Assembly: GCF_032854445.1 (NCBI RefSeq)
Contig: NC_088295.1
Location: 51,503,249 to 51,567,248, forward strand
Reading direction: 5' to 3'
Origin: Liolophura sinensis
Lineage: Eukaryota > Mollusca > Polyplacophora > Chitonida > Chitonidae
DNA: 64,000 bases
Of the stretch, positions 12,916 through 23,051 are shown one piece after another. The notes under the pieces were generated by a model. It was not told the DNA's origin. It ran no database searches and saw nothing but the letters and a program-made list of their open reading frames with translations. Position numbers and translations under genes: made by a program. The number at the start of each line of letters is the position of its first letter. Within the stretch, counting starts at the first letter, position 1.

Positions 12916-13542
12916 TCAACACGACAAATCACATCGCGTGAAGGCGCCTTTAACAAAGTTTCGGAAGAGGGATGGAAACAGACTATAGACCTTCTCCCAT
13001 CTCACTGTCGTACACCAGGAATAGCAACAGACGAAGCAACAACTCGGTGACAACACCATCCACCGGTTCACGAAAGATGCGTAGAGCCTTGTAGAGCCTC
13101 TGTGTTGAATCAAAAAGCCTAGACTTGGTCTGATATAGACGCCACGATTCGTCAACAAAGACGTTGCACTTGTGGAGAAACGAGGTAGCTCGCGCTGATA
13201 CATCGCATTAACTGGGACTAATATAACAGATGTTATATTATCTGTTATATTAGTCCCAGATCTTCCGCAGAGGCGTTTGTTCATTCCGCAGATCATCCGC
13301 AGAGGCGTTTGAACATTGGGAACATCTACAACCCAGTCAGGTGTCCACACGGGCGTAAGATAAGCTTCATATTGGGCGCATCTTAATAAAACATGAAGCT
13401 GCCGCGGAGTTCTCTGAAACATTGGCATCGTCTTGTTTATTTTTGGTGTTACGGCCGAGTGTGATTGGTGGAGTATTGTCCTACAGTATTTTTTTTTATC
13501 AAGGCCTTGGGTACCAACACAGTCGTTATCAGATTCAACCAC
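12916..13542 (-). CDS. unrecognised 208-residue open frame
   Basis: This is the longest non-repetitive open frame in the window, from an ATG at 13542 to a stop at 12916. I recognise no domain, signal peptide or membrane pattern; a cysteine-rich patch (SCCFVCCYSWC) lies late in the frame. The DNA includes a perfect 19-bp-stem hairpin (13213-13258) and a direct repeat of ccgcagaggcgttt (about 13265 and 13296), unusual for a coding exon. It lies about 460 bp downstream of the insulin-related exon on the same strand but no join is evident. It may be chance or part of an old mobile element. Confidence 0.2.
   Translation of the reverse strand: MVESDNDCVGTQGLDKKKYCRTILHQSHSAVTPKINKTMPMFQRTPRQLHVLLRCAQYEAYLTPVWTPDWVVDVPNVQTPLRMICGMNKRLCGRSGTNITDNITSVILVPVNAMYQRELPRFSTSATSLLTNRGVYIRPSLGFLIQHRGSTRLYASFVNRWMVLSPSCCFVCCYSWCTTVRWEKVYSLFPSLFRNFVKGAFTRCDLSC
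13213..13258. repeat. perfect inverted repeat, 19-bp stems, 8-nt loop
   Basis: tgggactaatataacagat at 13213-13231 is exactly complementary to 13240-13258 around the loop gttatatt. It sits inside the unrecognised open frame 12916-13542. Confidence 0.9.
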
Positions 13543-14001
13543 CCGTGACCTAACATTTAGTCATAATTAAGTCTGTCAATAAGAAAAACAAAAAACGTAG
13601 CATTTAATTCCTTTCACCGCAAACAGGTCTATTGCTTGAATTCAGATTTGCCAAGGGGATATGCAAAATCCCTCATTTTCGAAATTCTTCCCTACCTGAA
13701 GTAGGAAAAGCTTTTACTTTTCGTGAGGTTGCCATGGTTGTGTTGCCGTCCATGTTTAGGTAGGACTACATATCCGCCACTAAACAGCTGCGTTTTCGGG
13801 TTAAAGAAATACCAGGCTCATGTAATACGGCGGCGCTTTCGATTTTCTTCACATGCGTCTTTTTGCTTTCTTTGAGATGCGATATTTCCAAAATGACAAA
13901 AATAAAGAGGTACCGGCATGCTTTTTAAACTTTATGTCTAGTGATCCCAAAACGCTAAAAAACGATAAAAAATCTGGACTACTGCACGTGGAGATACTTA
14001 C

Positions 14002-14183
14002 CAGCCGTTCAATTTCGGCCGTAGACGCTAGATCCGCTTTGTTGTCAGTAGCACAGTAGTTTTCCAGATCCATCAGTGTACATGGGTTCTCACAGCACTC
14101 TTGTATAATACCTCGGTTTTGAAAATGGCGCTCGTTCCCGGAAAGAAATTCTGTTGCAGGTCTCTTTGCTACTACAGGCACAC
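14002..14183 (-). CDS. insulin-related peptide precursor, exon with C-peptide end and A chain
   Basis: Read on the minus strand, an acceptor TTGTAG precedes 14183 and a donor GTAAGT follows 14002. The exon opens in phase 1, the phase of the conserved intron in the C-peptide of insulin genes, and holds 60 codons. After VPVVAKR (a dibasic site) and a spacer ending RHFQNR comes GIIQECCENPCTLMDLENYC at 14112-14053. Its cysteines have the insulin A-chain spacing CC-x3-C-x8-C, starting with Gly-Ile and ending LENYC. The A chain does not stop there: 17 more residues (ATDNKADL…) run into the donor, or, if unspliced, 50 residues more to a stop at 13849. Known role of the family: a secreted hormone with disulfide-linked A and B chains acting on a receptor tyrosine kinase. 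I could not find the B-chain and signal-peptide exon on the minus strand to the right, so the gene is incomplete here. Confidence 0.85.
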
Positions 14184-14389
14184 CTACAATAAAGTTAACT
14201 GAAAGTTTAAAATAAAGTTGTATGCTACAGTAAAAAAGTTAAACCAGTAAGGTATGTTTCACATCATGCTGTTCGAACTGATTTATTTCCCTTTCACATT
14301 AGGTTCAAATACCACACGGCGCACAGAGTTACAAAATTACCACCGCAACTGATACCGTAGGCCCAGGTACTTAAACTCATATTATACGC

Positions 14390-15001
14390 TCTTGTTCTTA
14401 TGCCATGCTTACGCTCAGGTGTTAACATCACACGATTGGGTACTTATACCATACGCTCAGGTGTTAACATCACATGATAGGCTACTTATACCATACGCTC
14501 AGATGTTAACATCACACGATAGGGTACATATACCATACGCTAAGGTGTTAACATCACACGATAGGGTACTTATGCCATGCGCTAAGGTGTTAACATCACA
14601 CGATAGGGTACTTATGGCATGCGTTAAGGTGTTAATACCATACACTCAGCTACATACATCATACGCGCGAGTGCTTATACCATATGCTCGGGTACTTATG
14701 CCATACGCAAAGGTGTTAATACACTCAACTACATACATCATACGCGTGAGTACTTATACCATATGCTCGGAACTTATGCCATACGCTAAGGTGTTAATAC
14801 ACTCAACTACATACATCATACGCTCGAGTACTTATACTATATGCTCAGGTACTTATGCCATGCGCTCAGGTGTTAATACCATACACTCAGCTACATACAT
14901 CATACGCTCGAGTACTTATACCATATGCTCGGGTACTTATGCCATACGCTAAGGTGTTAAATACCATACGATCGGATATTAATTACATGCACTCGGGTAG
15001 T
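14390..15001. repeat. 21/42-bp minisatellite, segment 1
   Basis: Units such as cttataccatacgctcaggt plus gttaacatcacacgatagg repeat at 42 bp, made of two diverged 21-bp halves (core taccatacgctcag). It continues after SINE interruptions at 15420 and 16013. The 186-residue open frame here is repeat-derived. Confidence 0.88.
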
Positions 15002-15212
15002 GCCTCCGTGGCGCCGTGGCTAGCAGAATAACTCATAAGCCTCTCACCAATGCGGTCGCTGTGAGTTCAAGTCTAGCACATGGTGCTCTCCTGGCGTACG
15101 TGGCAAGGTCTGAGAGCAACTTGCGCATGGTTCAGGGTGTTCTCCGGCCATAATACTGGCCGTGTAAGTCAAACACTCTTGAGTACGGCGATCCAAAATA
15201 AATAAATAAATA
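15002..15212 (+). mobile_element. diverged family-1 SINE inside the minisatellite
   Basis: tRNA-like head (gcctccgtggcgccgtggct; B box gtgagttcaagtc), eroded body, tail cttgagtacggcgatccaaa and (AAAT)n. It is the most diverged near-complete family-1 copy in the window. Confidence 0.85.
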
Positions 15213-15419
15213 GACCGGTTTTTCGCATTACCAGTACCGTTGTTACCACCCCTGTTCTAATAACATGCCACTGGGGCCAAATGTCTGGGCTACATTTTGG
15301 CATGTTCATCTGCGATCATCATTACTTTTCTGAGTGAAAGGTCAGGCGAGTCCCACAGCCTGAACAGTGACATTTATACCGACGAGGTATGAAAGCAGCA
15401 TTCTGCAATATGCTCATTT
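15213..15419. other. unique spacer between SINE and minisatellite segment 2
   Basis: About 200 bases without repeat or gene signal, before the 21-bp units resume. Confidence 0.5.
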
Positions 15420-15737
15420 GTTAAAACCATATAGTCTGGTGCTTATACCATATGCCCAGGTACGTACACCACATGCCCAGATGTTAATACCACACACCGA
15501 TGCAGGTTCTAATACTATACGCTCAGATGTTAATACCATACGACCAGATGTTAATACCACACGCTCACACACTTACACCACACGACCAGATGTTAATACC
15601 ATACGCTCACACACTTACACCACACGACCAGATGTTAATACCATACGCTCACACACTTACACCACACGACCAGATGTTAATACCATACGCTCAGGCACTT
15701 ACACCATACGCCCAGGTGATAATACCATGTGCTCGGG
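15420..15737. repeat. 21/42-bp minisatellite, segment 2
   Basis: 42-bp units (gatgttaataccatacgctc then acacacttacaccacacgac) of the same 21-bp origin as segment 1, regular from 15520 to 15700. Confidence 0.88.
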
Positions 15738-15979
15738 GCCTCCGTGACCTTTGGATAGAGCGCCAGCGCAGCGTAATGACCCAGGAGTTTCTCACCAATG
15801 CGGTCGCTGTCAAGTCCAGCTCATGCTGGCTTCCTCTCCGGCCGTACGTAGGAAGGTATTCCAGCAACCTGCGGATGCTCCTGGGTTCCCCCGGGCTCTG
15901 CCCAGTTTCCTCCTACCATAATGCTGGCCGTCGTCGCACAAGTGGAATATTCTGAGTACGGTGTAAAACACCAATCAAA

Positions 15980-16010
<31 letters not shown>

Positions 16011-16012
16011 AT
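15738..16012 (+). mobile_element. full-length family-1 SINE inside the minisatellite
   Basis: It runs from the head gcctccgtgacctttgg through gtcaagtccagctcatgctg, the gggttcccccgggc domain and the tail to a long (AAAT)n. Array sequence flanks it on both sides, so it inserted into a pre-existing array; the duplication cannot be separated from the array period. Confidence 0.9.
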
Positions 16013-16803
16013 ATATACCACACTCAGATACCAATACCATGCACTCAGAAACTAATACCACACACTCAGATACTAATACCATACGCCTGATGCTCACCTG
16101 TTCTAATATCATACGGTTAGATACTGATATCACACGCTCAGATACCAATACCATGCACTCAGAAACTAATACCACACACTCAGATACTAATACCATACGC
16201 TCAGATACTAATACCATACGCCTGATGTTCACCTGTTCTAATACCATACGGTTAGATACTGATACCACACGCTCAGATACTAATACCATGTACTCAGATA
16301 CTAATACCATGCACTCAGTTACTAATACCATACGTTCAGATACTAATACCATGCACTCAGATACTAACACCATACACGCAGATACTAATACCATGCGCTC
16401 AGATACTAATACCATGCACTTAGATACTGATACCATGCGCTCAGATACCAATACCATGCACTCAGATACTAATACCATGCACTCAGATACTAATACCATA
16501 CACTCAGTTACTAATATCATACTCTCTGATACTGACACCATGCGCTCAGATCCCAATACCATGCACTCAGATACTAATACCCTGCACTCTGATACTAATA
16601 CCATGCACTCAGATCCTAATATCGCACGCTCTGATACTGATACCATGCGCTCAGATTCCAATACCATGCACTCAGATACTAATACAATGCACTCTGATAC
16701 TAATACCATACACGCAGATGCTAATATCATGCGCTCTGATACTAATACCATACGCTCAGATGCTAATACTTTGCGCTCAGATATTAATATCATACGCTTG
16801 ATG
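16013..16803. repeat. 21-bp minisatellite, segment 3
   Basis: About 37 units of gatactaataccatgcactca. It is open on both strands (272 and 291 residues) solely because the period is a multiple of three; the codons are fully repeat-derived. Confidence 0.92.
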
Positions 16804-17443
16804 CTCACCTGTTCTTTTGTCTTCCTGCCAGAAGAAACCCCGCCCACCACATACTAGACTTAAGCTGTCGGATAAATGTTTACCACAAAACCTCTGTGAG
16901 GCCCAAACGGAGTGGAGGCTGAAGGAAAACTGCCAGCACAGGCAGGGCCAATCCTAGCTGCATGCTTCTTCACAGTGAGCTGAAGACAAAATTCGTGCAG
17001 ATACAAAATTGAGTAATAGAAAAACTGAATTATTGATCACAATACAGGTATTGGTAAACATAAAACGGGTTCCTGTTTAAGTCTACAAAAGTAAATTTGT
17101 TAATGTCTTTATTTCAATGGGGGACCATGTGATTACACGTGAATGGACCTGTTGCATGTAGTAATGCGCACACACATCAACCAGTATACATGTTTGTCTA
17201 ACAGATTTGGACTGTCGGCTGTGAAACTATGAAACATTATGAGTCTAACATACTAAGAAGATCGTCAGATTGAGGGATCACAGTTTGTTTTGTCTCCACG
17301 AAAGACTGATTGCCCACAGTCTGAAACTGAAACCGTCGTAGTTGGACCATTCTGAAAGATATTCACTCCATGAAGATTCTGAGAGCCACTCAGTCTTGAT
17401 GATTCAAACGTGTTCAGTGGAAAACATGAGGTCCTTCTATTTG
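16804..17443. other. no recognised feature
   Basis: Unique sequence without convincing coding potential. I looked here for the B-chain exon of the insulin-related gene on the minus strand and did not find it. Confidence 0.4.
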
Positions 17444-17775
17444 GTGAGTGAGTGCTTAGGGTTTAGCGTCGTACTTAATAATTTTTCAGTCATATGAAGA
17501 CGAAGGAGTCCTTAGAGTGCATGTGATGTGTCTCCCTGTTGCAGGACGATTTCCACCGCTGATTTATCCAGTACTGCTTAACTGAGAGGACTTACTGAAG
17601 GCAAGTAAACCGGCACATCCGAGTCATCATACTGATACGGGTCAACTAGTCAATGCGCTATCCTCTTAAAACTGAACGCCAAGCAAGGAAGCCTCCTTTG
17701 AAGTCTTAGATAGATCCTGGATCCTCCCCCCCCCACCACCACCACCAAAAGAGGACTCTCTACCAACTATACAAT
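17444..17775 (-). mobile_element. family-3 SINE, (TGAG)n-type tail
   Basis: On the minus strand a decayed tRNA-like head (tatagttggtagagag, then ggatccaggatc) is followed by a body unrelated to family 1 and a tail reading …catatgactgaaaaatta ttaagtacgacg, ending in a short CTCAC repeat. A C/CCA-rich low-complexity stretch at 17727-17747 interrupts the head. Tail-only copies lie at 31429-31498, 48202-48264 (a variant) and 54522-54594. Confidence 0.7.
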
Positions 17776-18430
17776 GTAACAGTTTACACAAGGCTGATGT
17801 TCTCCTTTTTCAGTTTAAAAATCAACCATGTTGAATAGGGTCTACAAAAAATCACTTAATTCATTACCACGGGCAACAATCTACGACTAAGTCACGATTA
17901 TTCGCACGAGACAGCGTATGCTGACATTGGTGTTTTGTCGTTGCACTGCCCACAGCATCACGTGCTTCACTTCCATTATAGAAAATAGTCAACTAATCGC
18001 TTATATTAAAACTGATTTAAGTGGGTGCGGGTTTTATGTTTATGAAAAAGGATCTAAAACCAACGGAAACCCAGTCAAAATTTGTTGGTCAGCTCGCACA
18101 GTGTACTACTATAATATCCGTCTCTTACCGTTTTGAGCTACTATTAGGAGATGAAATAAGCCCCAAGCATTTAAAAGGCCTTTGACGATGGAACTGGTTG
18201 ACCTATAGCCTGAGGGAAAAGCTATAGTTGATGAGGAGACTATATAGAGCTATAGTTAGGATAGAGAAGCCCTATATTGTCCGGTCCCAAGCCGAGATGC
18301 TCGGGGCACTATACATCATTGATAACCTATTTGATTAACCCTAGCGATATAGTGTTTGTACGTTTTCAAGAATAACAGCTGTGATTCGTCTGAAGGAAAT
18401 TAGGCCGAGGGGAAGAAAATATCAGCGTCT
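17776..18430. other. no recognised feature
   Basis: Short open frames only. At 18190-18260 the motif gctatag recurs a few times without a regular period. Confidence 0.4.
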
Positions 18431-18665
18431 GGGGGCTGCTTCTCAAAGGGGTCGTAACATTATGCAGGTGGTATATCAAAGGCAGCATGTGCCGTCAGTA
18501 TGCGACTTCATGGTCTTAGGACGGCGTAACATTAAGAGCGATGTTTCTCAAAGAGGTCGTCATGTTACGCCGTCCTATTAACCATGACGTCGTATACTGA
18601 CGGCATATGCTGCCTTGGTATTTACCACCTGCATAACGTTACGACCCCTTTGAGAAACAGCCCCC
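18431..18665. mobile_element. foldback MITE with ~105-bp inverted arms
   Basis: The left arm (gggggctgcttctcaaaggg… acggcgtaacat, about 18431-18535) is closely complementary to the right arm (…18560-18665, ending ttgagaaacagccccc). The short centre is about 25 bp. There is no coding capacity. The near-perfect hairpin and the GGGGGCTG ends suggest a non-autonomous DNA transposon; a target duplication is not clear. Confidence 0.82.
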
Positions 18666-19371
18666 TGTCCATCGCAAAATGACGTCATCCCAGTTCACTG
18701 GCGCGTGGGATTCTAGCTCATACACATTGTAAGATCTGTATGATGATTTCCTCATAAAATGACCATTTATTGTCAGCTGATTTAATCTGACTGAAAACAA
18801 TAGCCGCTCACTTTTAAGTATGTAAAAACGCATTCATGCGAGCGATTGAGCATGGGTCATGTGCAATTCCTGGGGATGTCCGCAAAACGACATTGTATAA
18901 TATAAAAAGATTACAGCATAAAATACCAGTTTAGACACACCCCTATTCATGTGATTAAATCGTGAGGTAGAGTGTTTAACCGTTAGTTAAGAGTACTGAT
19001 TACGATATAAGATGAATGTGTGCACGGCCCATGTCAAATACGTGTAATAACAGAACGAGAGATTTGGAGATTGGTTGTACATTTGTATTGTGAGCAATTT
19101 GCTTTCAAACACTATTGTATTTGGGAAACGATCGCACACACATCACCGCAATACAACATCATGTATACTGAACAACAAAAGAAACTTCCCATGTGTTAGG
19201 TTAGGTTCCAAACATATTGCTACAGGACAAATCTGGTTTATAGACGTAAAGAGCGTGTACTAAAAGAGAATTAGGCATTAAGGTGTGCTTGGTGCACCCT
19301 CCACAGTCAACAGTTGCACAGGGATAAGCAATCTGTACTGAAGCTGAATCACTACCGCGTTTGCCAACCTC
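18666..19371. other. no recognised feature before the Tc1-like remnant
   Basis: Unique AT-rich sequence. The last 60-80 bases may be the non-coding end of the Tc1-like element, but I cannot place its terminal repeat. Confidence 0.4.
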
Positions 19372-20131
19372 TCATTCGTAACGGCAAGGCAACGTTGTCT
19401 CATTAGGCACCCCGCGCCATTGCTGTAAGAACATGTCTCCCAGCTCTTGGACATTCTGGGGTTGGCGTCTCAAGGCACGAAGCCTTCTTTCAATAGCACA
19501 TCTTACATGTTCGATGAGATCGAGGTCAGGTGATCTCGATGGCCACTCCATGACCTCAACACCCGCATTTTGCAGGAAATTTCGTGTCAAAACAGCTGTT
19601 TTTGGTTCATTATTATGTTGGAAGAGACCAGGTCCGTGGGCAGTCATGAACGGCACGAGCTCATGGGCGAAATTGACCAACTTTCTGTACACAGCACTGG
19701 GTATGACGTTCCGAGCACTAGTCCTATGTCAAGCTCGCTCTCTTCCGTAATTCGTCGCTAAACAACCCCTGCTCTATTCATTCATTATACGGTGTACCTG
19801 TGTCAAACTCGGTCCAACATAAGAACGTTGGGGACGGAGATGCAAGCGGTTTTGTATGGTGTGGATAGTTACTCGACCACTAAACAGTGACGTTACTGGT
19901 TGACGCTGCGTTCGTATAAACGGTTACGCAAATGAATTGATTGTCCTCAGCATGTGTCATCACACGTGGCCGTCCTTACCTATGGCGATCAGATGTCGTA
20001 CCCGTTTGATGCAAACATGTCCTTAGGTCGTGAATTGTCCGTCTACTGTATCTCATGACAGCCACAGTAGACTGTTCTGCCTGCAGCATGCCAATTGCAC
20101 ATTCTCGTTCAACATTTGTAAGGCGTGGCAT
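19372..20131 (-). pseudogene. Tc1-like transposase pseudogene
   Basis: On the minus strand an ATG at 20131 opens a helix-turn-helix-type N-terminus (MPRLTNVERECAIGMLQ, then SRRTIHDLR). An in-frame TAA follows at 19978-19976, then GRPRV, the usual hook-like linker. The catalytic C-terminus appears in another frame (19692-19372): GLFQHNNEPKTA where the family has a D-N dipeptide, EWPSRSPDLDLIEH with the final acidic residue, and an RR-rich tail. About 760 nt remain of a usual gene near 1 kb, so part of the catalytic core is deleted. It carries at least one stop, one frameshift and the loss of the second catalytic Asp, and cannot be active. Confidence 0.88.
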
Positions 20132-20290
20132 GAGAATTGCTTATCTCTCAACTATTGTCAGCGAGTTTTTTCTAATCACCAACAAATCCCCCATATGTCT
20201 TGGTGCTCAGCAACACGAAATGGTAGTCACATGAACTCGCATTTTCAAAAAGAGCATGCTGCATGATTCACCACAACTGCAATGGACCGA
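19372..20290 (-). mobile_element. decayed Tc1/mariner-like DNA transposon
   Basis: It contains the transposase remnant 19372-20131 and, to the right, about 160 bases that look like the 5' untranslated part of the element. It directly borders the 81-bp array that starts near 20313. Terminal inverted repeats were not identified, so both ends are approximate. Confidence 0.75.
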
Positions 20291-20312
20291 TGTTTTATGT
20301 CACATGTGGCCA

Positions 20313-21775
20313 TTATGAGACTGAACACATATACGGAAACTTAGATGAGACTGAGAGAACGGACAGATACCACACAAATATAGTCAACACTCTACATGGG
20401 ACTGAATAAATATACAGAAACTTAGATGAGACGGTCAGAACGGACAGATACCACACAAATATAGTCAACTCTCTACATGGGACTGAATAAATATACAGAA
20501 ACTTAGATGAGACAGTCAGAACGGACAGATACCACACAAATATAGTCAGCTCTCTACATGAGACTGAACACATATACGGAAACTTAGATGAGACAGTCAG
20601 AACGGACAGATACCACACAAATATAGTCAACTCTCTACATGGGACTGAATAAATATACAGAAACTTAGATGAGACAGTCAGAACGGACAGATACCACACA
20701 AATATAGTTAACACTCTACATGGGACTGAATAAAATATACAGAAACTTAGATGAGACGGTCAGAACGGACAGATACCACACAAATATAGTCAACTCTCTA
20801 CATGGGACTGAATAAATATACAGAAACTTAGATGAGACGGTCAGAACGGACAGATACCACACAAATATAGTCAACTCTCTACATGGAACTGAATAAATAT
20901 ACAGAAACTTAGATGAGACGGTCAGAACGGACAGATACCACACAAATATAGTCAGCTCTCTACATGAGACTGAACACATATACGGAAACTTAGATGAGAC
21001 AGAGAAAACGGACAGATGCCACACAAATATAGTCAGCTCTCTACATGGGACTAAACAAATATACAGAAACTTAGATGAGACTGAGAGAACGGACAGATAC
21101 CACACAAATATAGTCAACTCTCTACATGGGACTGAATAAATATACAGAAACTTAGATGAGACAGTCAGAACGGTCAGATACCACACAAATATAGTTAACA
21201 CTCTACATGGGACTGAACAAATATACAGAGAGTTAGATGAGACTGAGAGAACGGACAGATACCACACAAATATAGTCAAGACTATACATGGGACTGAATA
21301 AATATACGGAAACTTAGATGAGACAGTCAGAACGGACAGATACCACACAAATATAGTTAACACTCTACATGGGACTGAACAAATATACAGAAACTTAGAT
21401 GAGACTGGGAGAACGGACAGATATCACAAAAATATAGTCAATACTCTACATGGGACTAAACAAATATACAGAAACTTAGATGAGACAGAGAAAACGGACA
21501 GATGCCACACAAATATAGTCAGCTCTCTACATGGGACTAAACAAATATACAGAAACTTAGATGAGACTGAGAGAACGGACAGATACCACACAAACATAGT
21601 CAACTCTCTACATGGGACTGAACACATATACAGAAACTTAGATGAGACAGTCAGAACGGACAGATACCACACAAATATAGTCAACTCTCTACATGGGACT
21701 GAACAAATATACAGAGACTTAGACAAGACTGAGAAAACGGAAAGATACCACACAAATATAGAGTCAACTAATTAC
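20313..21775. repeat. 81-bp minisatellite, ~18 copies
   Basis: Unit: ctctacatgggactgaataa + atatacagaaacttagatga + gacagtcagaacggacagat + accacacaaatatagtcaa. Variants (gagagaacgg, gagaaaacgg, aacacatatacgg) alternate between units. The long minus-strand open frames are repeat-derived. Confidence 0.93.
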
Positions 21776-22070
21776 CGAAACTTGAGACTGAGAGAACAGA
21801 CATATACCACACAGATGTACAAAACCTTCCATGGCACTGAACAAATGCACGAAATCTTACGTTCTACACAAATATACAAAAGCTTAAATTAGATTGAGCG
21901 AAAATGACAGGTACCTCTCAAAACTATAAAACCTTACAAAAGATTGAACCAAAACTAAAAGGTATCAGTGAAATGTATAAACCTTACAAGAGACTGGGCC
22001 AAAACTTACAGGTACGGGTCAGATATAATAAAACCTTACATGATATTGAGCGAAAAGACATTTAGTACAT
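21776..22070. repeat. degenerate edge of the 81-bp array
   Basis: Decayed units (gagactgagagaacagacat, aaaccttacaagagactggg) extend the array to the right and fade out by about 22070. Confidence 0.6.
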
Positions 22071-22994
22071 GTAGTGACAGCCATCCACATATTTCGTAAT
22101 TGCAAGCACATAGAGAAAAGATCTTCTATATGCCGTTTGCACATAGCCTACTTGTATTTGTTTTTCTGGTAAAAAATCCATTTGCCTGTATAATGTATTT
22201 ACAGCACTTTTCTTTGTGGAAGTCTTAACTACAAGTAGATAATGTGTATATATAGAGAGAAATTTTATCGTGTGTACTTTTTACTTCATTATATGCAAGT
22301 TAATCGTAGTGGTCAAGAAGTGTTTATCTATTTATTTATGGGCATCATATCACAGCAAAGAATCTTTGCCTTATAAGACAGCGGTCAGGCTATGAAAGTC
22401 GGTGGCGGAAACCGTAGTCCTTCCCACTTAACGTTAGCTTGTATGTAAGATACGTTCTGGTAATTACAAGTTGGCATTTGCTTATATATATGCATGCATG
22501 AACAGGTGTTAAGTAGGTATACGATCAGTTGACATTTTCACGTGATATGGTCTTTTTCTATTAGTGCATAACAATGCAAAACGCTCTTTGTATGACATGC
22601 GGACATAATGAGCATTTGTACAGAGTGCACCAATCAGACATATTCCTCGATTCACCAGGAATTAACATGGCAAAGGAAAAAAGCACATGTCTTCATACAA
22701 TCAACATGACTTCATGTGTACATTTGATATGATCAAATATTTATACCATCACATATTAGAGACTGTCGAGAAGTCAACGACGCTAACAGTATCATCCCTG
22801 AAGCGTGAACTGTGCTAACACTGTTAATGAAGGGTGTAGATTATGAGCAGTTTGCAATATTCGATGAGGAAACGAGACTCTGATAACAAATGTCATGGTG
22901 TAGATTGCCGTACATTTGCCGTAAGGTTATAGTCTCGCTTTACTCGTCCAATAAAACTGAATGCTACTTCCGATGTATACACAAGTAAACCGAT
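22071..22994. other. no gene; old SINE trace at 22326-22425
   Basis: At 22326-22425 a degenerate minus-orientation family-1 SINE is visible (ctatttatttatgg, ttataagacagcggtcagg, ggtggcggaaacc). Otherwise unique AT-rich DNA. Confidence 0.5.
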
Positions 22995-23051
22995 GGGTGG
23001 GGTGGGGGGGGGGGGGGGGGGTGGGGGGGTGGGGGTGGGGTGGGGGGTGGG
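22995..23051. repeat. poly-G / G-T low-complexity tract
   Basis: 57 bases of almost pure G with single T interruptions; a candidate G-quadruplex former on the plus strand. Confidence 0.9.

Noticed and set aside
13140-13170. tRNA-like sequences and other isolated A/B-box matches
   Set aside because: No cloverleaf could be drawn anywhere; good A/B boxes occur only at SINE heads, so I report no functional tRNA genes.
15975-16857. Open frames of 291 (-) and 272 (+) residues
   Set aside because: They are translations of a 21-bp minisatellite; both strands are open over the same DNA and no unique sequence is encoded.
17270-17360. Possible insulin B-chain exon on the minus strand
   Set aside because: A Cys-Gly pair is present but the LCG-x(n)-L-x(n)-VC spacing is not, and no signal peptide precedes it.
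20313-21753. Long minus-strand open frames rich in VWYLSVLTVSSKF-type repeats
   Set aside because: These derive entirely from the 81-bp array; frames are interrupted by array indels, and no start context, splice sites or unique domain is present.
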